Source of the DNA: Candidatus Shapirobacteria bacterium
GTDB lineage: Bacteria > Patescibacteriota > Microgenomatia > UBA12405
Assembly: GCA_028700625.1 (NCBI GenBank)
Contig: JAQVSI010000008.1
Span: 1-39,176 of the forward strand
Length of the DNA: 39,176 bases
Reading direction: 5' to 3'
The translations under genes and the position numbers were made by a program. Shown here piece by piece: positions 15,801 through 24,094 of the stretch (the first letter of the stretch is position 1; every line of letters starts with the position of its first letter). The notes under the pieces are model-generated. The model searched no databases. It worked only from the letters and a program-made list of their open reading frames with translations, and was not told the origin of the DNA.

Positions 15801-16457
15801 ATGAAAATAAATACAAAAAAAGAAAGTAAAGTTTCCAAAATCTTTACTCCAAAAAATAAAAAAATTGGAAAAGTAGTGTTATTTAGTTTGTCTTTTATAT
15901 TATTAACAGGGCTTTTTTATGTTGGATTTAGTAAAGCAGCTAAATTTTTAAATGCTAATGAGTTTGTAAAATATCCAGTTGTTAAAATTCAATTTCACAA
16001 ACCTTTTGAGTTTGTGCCAAATGAAGTAATGGCTGAACGCCGAGCTATGGATAAACTCATTCAAGAAAAGTCTATTGAATGGGCAGAAGAACTTAAAAAT
16101 CCAGATCCTATTATAGATTTTAATGATCCAACTACCTATAAAGAAGAACAAATCCAAAAATATGCTCAATTATTTTGGGATCATATTTGGGAAAGTGAAA
16201 GTTCCAAGGGTAAAAATACCGATCCAACTGCTCTCCATATTTATTGTAGAAATAAAGGGATGTGGAATGAGATAGGTTATTCTCCTTCTACTAAATACTG
16301 TTTTAGTTCTGAGGCTGAAGCTATCGCTTTCGTCCCTGAATATATCCAAAGAAACTGTGATGGAAAACTTTTGAGCCAATGTCTTTGTTATTGGAATAAA
16401 GGAACAAAAGATGAAACCTGCGCTTATTCTGAAGGCAATTTATCAATGGCAAACTAA
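15801..16457 (+). CDS. Membrane-anchored lytic-transglycosylase-like protein
   Basis: N-terminal TM segment; HIWESESSKGKNTDPTALHIYCRNKGMWNEIGYSPSTKYCFSSEAEA...LCYWNKGTKDETCAYSEG. Confidence 0.6.
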   Translation: MKINTKKESKVSKIFTPKNKKIGKVVLFSLSFILLTGLFYVGFSKAAKFLNANEFVKYPVVKIQFHKPFEFVPNEVMAERRAMDKLIQEKSIEWAEELKNPDPIIDFNDPTTYKEEQIQKYAQLFWDHIWESESSKGKNTDPTALHIYCRNKGMWNEIGYSPSTKYCFSSEAEAIAFVPEYIQRNCDGKLLSQCLCYWNKGTKDETCAYSEGNLSMAN

Positions 16458-16459
16458 TT

Positions 16460-16888
16460 ATGAATAATAAAGAAATTTTAGAAAAAGCAATTCAAAAAGC
16501 TATTGATAATGGTTTTAAAATAATAATTGGAGATATTTTAGTTACTAGAATTGATTGTGAAGATTTAGATAAAATTTATATTCATTTTTTTGATAATGAG
16601 ACGAATGAAAGTGATATGTTTACTTTTAATTTATGGAAAATAATTTTTTCCCATGACTTTGCTAAGTCATTTTGGGGAGAAGAATTAGAGAGGAGATGGA
16701 GATGTAAAACTTGTAATTATTCAAAAAAATATTTTTCACACAACGACAGTGAATACTGTCCAAATGACGGTAAACATTTAATAGATAATAACGAACCTAA
16801 AAATAAATTTGATCAAGACTGGGCTAGAAAATTACAAGAAATGATATTAGAGGAAAATCCTATTAAATATTTGGAAGAATTTTTATGA
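16460..16888 (+). CDS. Hypothetical zinc-ribbon-containing protein
   Basis: CKTCNYSKKYFSHNDSEYCPNDG. Confidence 0.5.
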   Translation: MNNKEILEKAIQKAIDNGFKIIIGDILVTRIDCEDLDKIYIHFFDNETNESDMFTFNLWKIIFSHDFAKSFWGEELERRWRCKTCNYSKKYFSHNDSEYCPNDGKHLIDNNEPKNKFDQDWARKLQEMILEENPIKYLEEFL

Positions 16889-17025
16889 AAAAAATACATC
16901 AAAGAAGTTGGCAAGTTTCTACAATCCACTTCTGTTTACGCCACCCAGAAGCCATCAAAAAGTTTCCTAAATTTATTAGACCACAAGTGAGACAGGCTAT
17001 TAGTTTATATGGAGTAAAAGCATGA
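16885..17025 (+). CDS. Small hypothetical protein
   Basis: MKKIHQRSWQVSTIHFCLRHPEAIKKFPKFIRPQVRQAISLYGVKA; ATG/TGA overlaps with neighbours. Confidence 0.45.
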   Translation: MKKIHQRSWQVSTIHFCLRHPEAIKKFPKFIRPQVRQAISLYGVKA

Positions 17026-17180
17026 TTTGTCAAAAATGTGGTGAAGAAATGGAAATTAAAGATGTTTTAGTGGCTAGGACTACTGATCCAAAAGATGATG
17101 ATGTTTGGGAAAAGATGTGGGTTTGTGATTGTGGAGAAAAGTTAGAAATTATAAATTCAGAAGAGGAGATGGAAGAATGA
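17022..17180 (+). CDS. Small zinc-ribbon protein
   Basis: MICQKCGEEMEIKDVLVARTTDPKDDDVWEKMWVCDCGEKLEIINSEEEMEE. Confidence 0.5.
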   Translation: MICQKCGEEMEIKDVLVARTTDPKDDDVWEKMWVCDCGEKLEIINSEEEMEE

Positions 17181-17461
17181 AATTATATTTGCACTTTTTG
17201 AAACAAAAAATAATTAAATTTTTATTAAAAAAATTAGATCAGAATTATATTGAAAAATATATTGTAAACTCTGACAAATTGACAATAAACTTAAAAGGTT
17301 TAATTCCAAAAGATAATACTTGGTATAACCTTGCATTTACTTTTAGTTTTTGGATGAAAAACGGAAGTAAGAAAGAAAGTAAATTTGAAGATATGGCAAT
17401 TTTTAAGAACGGATTAAAACAAAAAGACATTAAAAAATTATTTAAAATTACCCAAAAATAA
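17177..17461 (+). CDS. Hypothetical protein (start trimmed from the tracked ORF at 17129)
   Basis: ATGA overlap with previous gene; MKLYLHFLKQK... Confidence 0.5.
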   Translation: MKLYLHFLKQKIIKFLLKKLDQNYIEKYIVNSDKLTINLKGLIPKDNTWYNLAFTFSFWMKNGSKKESKFEDMAIFKNGLKQKDIKKLFKITQK

Positions 17462-17462
17462 C

Positions 17463-17714
17463 ATGAAATATGTAATGTTTGACCATTCTTTCCCTGTAAT
17501 TTTCCAAGACGGAATCGGACACAATGAAATAAAAGTAAAAAATATGTCCCCTACTTCAGCTGGATTCGTTTCTGTTGTGCCGGGTATATCTAAAAAAAAC
17601 AAAGCAAGCGCCTACTTAGATATTAGAGTTTTTGGAGAGAGTATTAGTCTTGGACTCAAACCAAGCGATAGAGATTTAGAAATTTTTGAGAGGTATTTTG
17701 GAGAATATTATTAA
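17463..17714 (+). CDS. Hypothetical protein
   Basis: ORF, 83 aa, immediately upstream of rtcB. Confidence 0.55.
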   Translation: MKYVMFDHSFPVIFQDGIGHNEIKVKNMSPTSAGFVSVVPGISKKNKASAYLDIRVFGESISLGLKPSDRDLEIFERYFGEYY

Positions 17715-17726
17715 TTTATAAAAATT

Positions 17727-18929
17727 ATGGAAGTAATAAATACAGAAAAACAACCAATTAAAATTTGGTCAAAAAATACAGAAGCAGGAGCAATTAGCCA
17801 ATTGAAAAATTTGGCTAATTTACCTTTTATTCATAAATGGGTTTGTGCTATGCCAGATTGTCATCAAGGCTATGGTATGCCTATTGGTGGAGTTATTGCT
17901 ACCGAAGGAGTAATTATTCCAAATGCTGTTGGAGTTGATATTGGGTGTGGTATGTGTGCAGTTAAAACTTCTTTAACTGAAATTAGTCAAGATCAATTAA
18001 AAGAAATAATGGCTATGATTAGAAAAACAATTCCTGTTGGATTTAAACATCATTCTAAAAAACAAGATGAAAGTTTAATGCCAAAAGTTCCAAATTCTAA
18101 ATTTTATTCAGAAGAACATTTAAGAATAGAAATGCCTATTTGTGGACAAGAATATCAAAATGCATTAACTCAAATTGGCACTCTTGGTGGTGGAAATCAT
18201 TTTATTGAAATACAAAAAGGTGATGATGGTCATATTTGGATAATGATCCATAGTGGATCAAGAAATTTGGGATATCAAGTAGCGAATCACTACAATAAAG
18301 TTGCACAAGAATTATGTAGAAAATGGTATTCAAATATACCAGAATTTCACGGAGAAGATGGTTTGGCATTTTTACCTATTGATACTAAAGAAGGTCAAGA
18401 CTATTTAAACGAAATGCAATATTGTGTAGATTTTGCACTAGCAAATAGACTTTTAATGATGAATAGGATAATGGAATCATTTGAAAAAATAATTGGAAAA
18501 GGTAATTTTGGTAGTGTCCAAGATATTATAAATATTGCTCACAATTATGCTTCAATAGAGAATCATTTTGGAAAAAATGTTTGGGTTCACAGGAAAGGAG
18601 CAACCAAAGCATCGAAAGGTTTAGTTGGGATAATTCCCGGCTCAATGGGAACTTCGAGTTATATTGTTGAAGGTCTTGGAAATCCTGAAAGTTTTGAAAG
18701 TTGTAGTCATGGTGCTGGTCGTAAAATGGGAAGAAATGAAGCAGTAAAAACTTTAGATTTAAAACACGAACAAGAAATAATGAAAGGTATTTTAGGAGCG
18801 CCAAGAACTAAAGAAGATCTTCAAGAAGCACCGGGAGCATATAAAGATATTTTAGACGTGATGGAAAATCAAAAAGATTTAGTTAAAATTTTAGTTGAAT
18901 TAAAACCTTTAGCAGTTATTAAGGGATAA
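17727..18929 (+). CDS. rtcB: RtcB-type RNA ligase (2',3'-cyclic phosphate/3'-P to 5'-OH)
   Basis: VGVDIGCGM, GTLGGGNHF, HSGSRNLG, AHNYA, VHRKGATKA, PGSMGTSSY, SHGAGR - the RtcB metal/GMP-binding motifs are all present, full length 400 aa. Confidence 0.95.
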   Translation: MEVINTEKQPIKIWSKNTEAGAISQLKNLANLPFIHKWVCAMPDCHQGYGMPIGGVIATEGVIIPNAVGVDIGCGMCAVKTSLTEISQDQLKEIMAMIRKTIPVGFKHHSKKQDESLMPKVPNSKFYSEEHLRIEMPICGQEYQNALTQIGTLGGGNHFIEIQKGDDGHIWIMIHSGSRNLGYQVANHYNKVAQELCRKWYSNIPEFHGEDGLAFLPIDTKEGQDYLNEMQYCVDFALANRLLMMNRIMESFEKIIGKGNFGSVQDIINIAHNYASIENHFGKNVWVHRKGATKASKGLVGIIPGSMGTSSYIVEGLGNPESFESCSHGAGRKMGRNEAVKTLDLKHEQEIMKGILGAPRTKEDLQEAPGAYKDILDVMENQKDLVKILVELKPLAVIKG

Positions 18930-18933
18930 AATT

Positions 18934-19104
18934 ATGTCTAAACAATCAAAATTCGTTCTGTCCACAAAAGCATTTAATAGTTTGAAAGAGGCGGAAGAAA
19001 AAGCCACTGGATATTTTAATGGTGGCCAATTGAAGCAAGATACAAAATGTTTTCTTGTGACAAAATGCTACAAACCAACAATTAAATTTAAGGAGATAAA
19101 ATAA
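18934..19104 (+). CDS. Small hypothetical protein
   Basis: MSKQSKFVLSTKAFNSLKEAEEKATGYFNGGQLKQDTKCFLVTKCYKPTIKFKEIK. Confidence 0.5.
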   Translation: MSKQSKFVLSTKAFNSLKEAEEKATGYFNGGQLKQDTKCFLVTKCYKPTIKFKEIK

Positions 19105-19168
19105 TTGATAAATTTCCCGAGAGCAGGCAGGAAATTAATTGAGTTATTTATTAATTTACTCTAAAAAT

Positions 19169-19627
19169 ATGACACAAATACTGCTCATTTCTGTTCTAAT
19201 TTTATTAATAACTTTATTGCTAGTGATAGCAATATTAAAATTTTCAGATTTTTATAAATTTTTAGAAGAAACAACAAACGTAAGAAATAAATTTTTTGTT
19301 AAATTAGAGAAAAAATTTGATAATAAGTTTTACAATACACGAAAGCGTGATGAAAATTTACTTAGAGAACTTCATAAAACTAGTAAATTAATTGAATTTA
19401 GTAACAAAACCTCTTTTGATGCAATAACAGAAATGCTTTGTATGGCAAGAAAAGAAATAAAAGAATGTTCTAAAAAATGCACTGGGATAGATAATGTTTC
19501 TCGTCAAAACCTTAATCAATATCCCGAAATAAAAAAGTTTTTGATTTTTATAAAAAAATCATCTGAAAATTCTGAAAAGACACTAACAACCTTTAATGAA
19601 ATAGTTAAAAAATCAAATCATAAATAA
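19169..19627 (+). CDS. Small membrane protein with coiled coil
   Basis: MTQILLISVLILLITLLLVIAIL TM; ATG at 19169 preferred over TTG at 19139. Confidence 0.55.
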   Translation: MTQILLISVLILLITLLLVIAILKFSDFYKFLEETTNVRNKFFVKLEKKFDNKFYNTRKRDENLLRELHKTSKLIEFSNKTSFDAITEMLCMARKEIKECSKKCTGIDNVSRQNLNQYPEIKKFLIFIKKSSENSEKTLTTFNEIVKKSNHK

Positions 19628-20833
19628 ATGGAGTTAAGACCTTACCAAAAAACAGCAGTCGAAAAATTACAATGGTCAGCTAAAATGCCCGGAAATGATT
19701 TAGTGTCACTCCCCACTGGTGCAGGAAAATCCTTAATAATTGCCCAGATAGCATCAGACAATGGCACTCATGTTCTTATTATCCAACCAACTCGAGAAAT
19801 TTTGGAACAGAACCTTGATAAACTATCGGTCATCGTTGGAAAAGATGTTGTAGGGGTTTACAGCGCGTCACTAGGAAGAAAAGAAATAAAAAAATATACT
19901 TTTGCTACTATTGGAAGTATTTTTAGAAAGCCAGAAGATTTTGTGCATTTTGAATTAATTATCATCGATGAATGTCATTTGGTGAATCCTAAGCGACTTG
20001 GTAGTATGTTTTTAGAGTTTTTGAATAAGGTTAATGAATTGAAGGGATCAGCGGTTAAAGTAGTGGGTTTAACCGCGACTCCTTATAGGCTTTGCCAACA
20101 ATATTTGAGATACCCAAATGGATTTATAGATACCATCACCACAATAAAACTGATCAATCGTGTTCGACCTGCTTTTTGGAATAGATTAATTTATAACATA
20201 AATGTTGGAGAACTTATTGAACAAGGGTATTTATGTCCTCTGAAATATCACAATATTGTCCTCGTTAAACAAGAACAGATGAAATTAAATATTAGCCACT
20301 CAGACTTTGATTTGGAGGCTTTTGAAGATCAAATTGCTGAAAAAGATAATGAAATTTATAGAGTTTTAGAAGCGTGTTCTAAAAACTTTAAATCTACTTT
20401 GGTTTTTTGCCCGACAGTGGAAAATGCTGAAAAACTAGCAGATATGTTTTTTGATGGGGAAGTGGTGTCGGCAAAAACTAAACCAAAAGAAAGGAAGAGA
20501 ATTATAAACGGCTTTAAAAGTGGAGAAATTAAGATAGTCTTTAATGTTGGCGTTCTAACAACAGGTTTTGATCATCCGGCGCTTGACTGTATTGTACTTT
20601 TAAGACCGACTCGATCCATTGGACTTCTATATCAGATGGTAGGTCGAGGATTGAGAATCGCGGAGGGAAAAAAGTTTTGTACAGTAGTGGACTTGACTGA
20701 CACTATCAAAAAAATTGGCAGAGTAGAAACTTTTAAACTTGAAAAAGTAGAAAATAAGTGGAACTTAACAAGTGAAACTAATTTGACAGGGTGGAATGGG
20801 GTAGAATTATATAAATTTACAATTCAAAAATGA
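19628..20833 (+). CDS. Superfamily 2 DEAD/DEAH-type helicase
   Basis: LPTGAGKS, IIDECH, VVGLTATPYR, QMVGRGLR motifs. Confidence 0.9.
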   Translation: MELRPYQKTAVEKLQWSAKMPGNDLVSLPTGAGKSLIIAQIASDNGTHVLIIQPTREILEQNLDKLSVIVGKDVVGVYSASLGRKEIKKYTFATIGSIFRKPEDFVHFELIIIDECHLVNPKRLGSMFLEFLNKVNELKGSAVKVVGLTATPYRLCQQYLRYPNGFIDTITTIKLINRVRPAFWNRLIYNINVGELIEQGYLCPLKYHNIVLVKQEQMKLNISHSDFDLEAFEDQIAEKDNEIYRVLEACSKNFKSTLVFCPTVENAEKLADMFFDGEVVSAKTKPKERKRIINGFKSGEIKIVFNVGVLTTGFDHPALDCIVLLRPTRSIGLLYQMVGRGLRIAEGKKFCTVVDLTDTIKKIGRVETFKLEKVENKWNLTSETNLTGWNGVELYKFTIQK

Positions 20834-21054
20834 AATTAATCACTAAAACAATTAAAAATCAGCAATTTTATGACATACCCAATAATTTTGGGACAATAAA
20901 AACACTAAAAATAGATGGTAAATATAAAAGATTTACTATTTATAATGAAATTCTTTCACCTCCAGTAATATCAAAGAGGTCTATTTGTTTGGCTAGAGTT
21001 CCTAAAATTTCTGGTCTTGAAATTATTATAAATGTAGAATTAATCAATGCTTAA
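20830..21054 (+). CDS. Hypothetical protein
   Basis: ORF, ATGA overlap. Confidence 0.5.
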   Translation: MKLITKTIKNQQFYDIPNNFGTIKTLKIDGKYKRFTIYNEILSPPVISKRSICLARVPKISGLEIIINVELINA

Positions 21055-21259
21055 CTATTGCAAAAATAAAGAATTAAAAAGTGTTGGATTACATATTGAA
21101 GGGTGTTATCCTGATAAATGTCTTTTGTGCCAAAGAAGTATTATTGAACCAAATCAAAATCCTAAAAAAGACAAAATAGTTAAAAATTATGATGATCGAA
21201 AATTAGAATATAGAAATGAGACAATATTAGCAAATCACTGGAAGGAGATCCAAAAATGA
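21047..21259 (+). CDS. Hypothetical cysteine-rich protein
   Basis: GCYPDKCLLCQRS. Confidence 0.45.
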   Translation: MLNYCKNKELKSVGLHIEGCYPDKCLLCQRSIIEPNQNPKKDKIVKNYDDRKLEYRNETILANHWKEIQK

Positions 21260-21450
21260 TGACTGTTTATATTACTATTAGGAATAAAACTATTTTTGCC
21301 AGAACAGTAGTAAATCGAATAAAAGAAACTGGTTGTTATATTTGTGATGATGGATCAAAAATTAAACACAATCCCGATGATGGGGCGGTTAAATTGGCAA
21401 TTAAAGCATTAAAAACTATTAAAGAAGTGGGGGCAAGATGTCAAAAATAA
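21256..21450 (+). CDS. Hypothetical protein
   Basis: ORF, overlapping starts/stops. Confidence 0.45.
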   Translation: MMTVYITIRNKTIFARTVVNRIKETGCYICDDGSKIKHNPDDGAVKLAIKALKTIKEVGARCQK

Positions 21451-21650
21451 ATGAACTTTGTGAGTGGGAAAAACTAAATAATCCGGCAATAAGTTTAAAC
21501 GGTGATGTTTTATGCCCAAGTTGTCTTAAAAATAAAGCTATTATTACCGATTATGGAATGATTAGAAAGTGTAAAAAGTGTGAAAAGAATCATGTCCCAA
21601 CAATAATTCACGCAGTTATAAAAGAAGGTGGAAAGAATAGGTTTTACTAA
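21438..21650 (+). CDS. Small zinc-ribbon protein
   Basis: LCPSCLKNKAIITDYGMIRKCKKCEK. Confidence 0.5.
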   Translation: MSKINELCEWEKLNNPAISLNGDVLCPSCLKNKAIITDYGMIRKCKKCEKNHVPTIIHAVIKEGGKNRFY

Positions 21651-22005
21651 AATGAAAACTCCAACAGAAATGAGTTTAAATTTTTTGAGAAAACAGGGAT
21701 ATTCTGTCGCTATTACTGAACACTGGAATCCTTTTGGAAAGGTTAGAATGGATCTCTTTGGAATAATAGATTTAGTCGCCATAAAAGCCGGAGTCCCCGG
21801 TGTCCTTGGAATTCAAACTACTTCTAAAACTAATATCTCAGCAAGAGTAAACAAATCAAAAAATAATAAAGATCTTTTGACATGGTACAAGGCTGGAAAC
21901 AGATTTCTAATTCATGGATGGGGAAAAGAGAATGGAGTCTGGAAATTAGAAGAAAGAGAAGTCGTTAAACAGTGTTTTTTACCAGAACTACAATTTAAAA
22001 AATAG
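21628..22005 (+). CDS. PD-(D/E)XK-like nuclease; probable start ATG at 21652
   Basis: DLFGIIDLVAIKAGVPGVLGIQTTSKTN. Confidence 0.6.
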   Translation: MERIGFTKMKTPTEMSLNFLRKQGYSVAITEHWNPFGKVRMDLFGIIDLVAIKAGVPGVLGIQTTSKTNISARVNKSKNNKDLLTWYKAGNRFLIHGWGKENGVWKLEEREVVKQCFLPELQFKK

Positions 22006-22007
22006 TT

Positions 22008-22397
22008 TTATTTCTTTTTTCCGCCTTTACATTTTGATTTTTTCATATGTTTATTATTTCTCTTTTCTGGTAAATTACAATTACCATTTCTAAAACAATC
22101 ATTAGGCATTTGCTCTCTAGGAACAAATTCTAGTGTATCAGGATTTAAAAAAAGTCCTTCATCAAGGGCTTTGCGATCACACATTTCATGGATATCAGAT
22201 ACAGGGAAACCATAAGCACAATAAGCGCCCTCTCCTGCTAATTCTATACAGTTATGAGGGTTATTACTTCCGCCTCTAATTTTTGGAATACAATGGTGTC
22301 CCTCTAAAATATCCACTTCAAGATGAAGCAACGCGCAACGATGGTTTTGTAATTCTTTTTGGTGTTGTCTGGTTTCAGGTGAAAATCCGCCAGACAT
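22008..22397 (-). CDS. HNH-type endonuclease-like protein
   Basis: HRCALLHLEVDILEGHHCIPKIRGGSNNPHNCIELAG. Confidence 0.7.
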   Translation of the reverse strand: MSGGFSPETRQHQKELQNHRCALLHLEVDILEGHHCIPKIRGGSNNPHNCIELAGEGAYCAYGFPVSDIHEMCDRKALDEGLFLNPDTLEFVPREQMPNDCFRNGNCNLPEKRNNKHMKKSKCKGGKKK

Positions 22398-22401
22398 AAA
22401 A

Positions 22402-22674
22402 TTAAAATTGGGTTAAACCTTTTGTTTTAGTATCGTCACCTTCAATTTTTCCTGTCAGATGAAGATCTTTATCCCATCCTTTTACTATTGAGGTGAATAA
22501 ACCAGTTAGCATTAAAACTAATTCAGGAGAAAGTTTAGTTTTAAAAATTAATACTAAAAGGGAATTTATAACCCCCTCTGTTAAGAGCCATGAAATGATT
22601 GCCACGAGAGCAACTCTTCCGGCTTCTTTTAATCCCTCGATTAAAGGTTGGACATTTTTATATGTTACTTGCAT
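22402..22674 (-). CDS. Holin-like membrane protein
   Basis: Two hydrophobic segments, adjacent to amidase gene. Confidence 0.6.
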   Translation of the reverse strand: MQVTYKNVQPLIEGLKEAGRVALVAIISWLLTEGVINSLLVLIFKTKLSPELVLMLTGLFTSIVKGWDKDLHLTGKIEGDDTKTKGLTQF

Positions 22675-22679
22675 ATTTT

Positions 22680-23441
22680 TTATGAATTTATAATTTTTAC
22701 TAATTCTTTTTTATAGGATAATAATTTTTCTTGGCACTTGGCTTCACAGTCTGCTATAGAGTACGGGAAATCAATTATTCTCTTGTCTAAGGTTCTTTTT
22801 AAGTCATCAAATTGGCCTTTTAAGGTATCAAATTCAATTTTTGTTACTGTATATTGTGATGCAGTTGGAGTTTCTATCTCATAAGATACATTTAATGCCT
22901 TACAAATTGACTTTACAATACCAGTTGCGATTAATTTTGTGTTACCAAGTAACACTGAATCATGAGGATCTTTTGCCTGTCCCATTTCTAATAAAACACA
23001 TGGAGTTTTGGGAGACAAATATTTCCACATATAATAAAATTTCATTCCATAGGTAACAATATTTTTGTTTACAATTTTAACTTCAGGAAAATATGTCGCA
23101 TCAAAAATTCCTTTTATTCTCAAACTTTCTTGCCAAGACATATCCACTGAAGGATCTCCTGATCCACACATTCCACCACCTTGATCATTGGCCACATCCA
23201 TATCACAGTGAAGAGCCAGAGCAAGGTTAAAATCTTGTGAGGTAATACTTTTATCGTCATTGGCATTTGCATCCGTTTGAACCACGCTAATACCCCTTTC
23301 TCGACACATTGAAGAGACTAAGTTGCCAACATCTAAATTTATTTTTAACTCTCCATCAGTTCCAGTATTCCCTCGCAAAGAAACAATTGAATTAAATTTA
23401 ATGTTTTGGTGTCCGACTATGATTAAAACTTTTTTTGCCAT
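22680..23441 (-). CDS. N-acetylmuramoyl-L-alanine amidase (Amidase_3-like endolysin)
   Basis: VLIIVGHQ...DFNLALALHCD...TPCVLLEMG...IVKSICKAL. Confidence 0.7.
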   Translation of the reverse strand: MAKKVLIIVGHQNIKFNSIVSLRGNTGTDGELKINLDVGNLVSSMCRERGISVVQTDANANDDKSITSQDFNLALALHCDMDVANDQGGGMCGSGDPSVDMSWQESLRIKGIFDATYFPEVKIVNKNIVTYGMKFYYMWKYLSPKTPCVLLEMGQAKDPHDSVLLGNTKLIATGIVKSICKALNVSYEIETPTASQYTVTKIEFDTLKGQFDDLKRTLDKRIIDFPYSIADCEAKCQEKLLSYKKELVKIINS

Positions 23442-23449
23442 AATTTATT

Positions 23450-23863
23450 TTATACCTTTTTAGGTATTCTCTCTTCTATGATTGTTCCTAAACGAGTAAC
23501 ATCATTTCTTAAATTTCCAACTTCAACGACTAATCCTGTTACTTTTGAATCAGTTTCATTGGTGTGATTGTTAGCTATTGCAAAAGCATCTTTAATTTGA
23601 AGTTCAAGTTTTGCGAAAGTATCAGAATTTATCTTACACATCATGTCAAATTGAGTTTTCAATATTCCAAAATCTATTCTTTCAGCTTTGTTTTTATCCC
23701 TTTCTTCGTTTATTGCTAACTCTTTTTTATTTCTTTCTTCAATTAATTCTTGTTTTTTTTCTAATTTAATTTGAGGATTTTTAAAATATAAAAAAACACC
23801 AAAAATAATACTACCTAGAGTTAATACTGAAATTATTAAATTGATTATTTCTGTTATTTCCAT
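23450..23863 (-). CDS. Membrane/coiled-coil protein (lysis-associated?)
   Basis: N-terminal TM, long coiled coil, in lysis cassette. Confidence 0.5.
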   Translation of the reverse strand: MEITEIINLIISVLTLGSIIFGVFLYFKNPQIKLEKKQELIEERNKKELAINEERDKNKAERIDFGILKTQFDMMCKINSDTFAKLELQIKDAFAIANNHTNETDSKVTGLVVEVGNLRNDVTRLGTIIEERIPKKV

Positions 23864-23879
23864 AATTTATTTTAATATT

Positions 23880-24086
23880 TTATTTTTTTTCATATGTAAA
23901 ATTTTTAATTCCACTTCCAATACCGATACCTACTATCTTAAATCCATTATCATCTAAATATTTCTCAATTTTAATATCAATATCATTGTCTTTAATATCT
24001 TCAACTTTATAGTAAATAACCTTTAATTTTTTAGTTTCTTTAACTAAAATCTTTTTATTTTTTATTAATTCTTCTATTGTTTTCAT
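23880..24086 (-). CDS. Hypothetical protein
   Basis: ORF, 68 aa. Confidence 0.5.
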   Translation of the reverse strand: MKTIEELIKNKKILVKETKKLKVIYYKVEDIKDNDIDIKIEKYLDDNGFKIVGIGIGSGIKNFTYEKK

Positions 24087-24094
24087 AATTTTAA

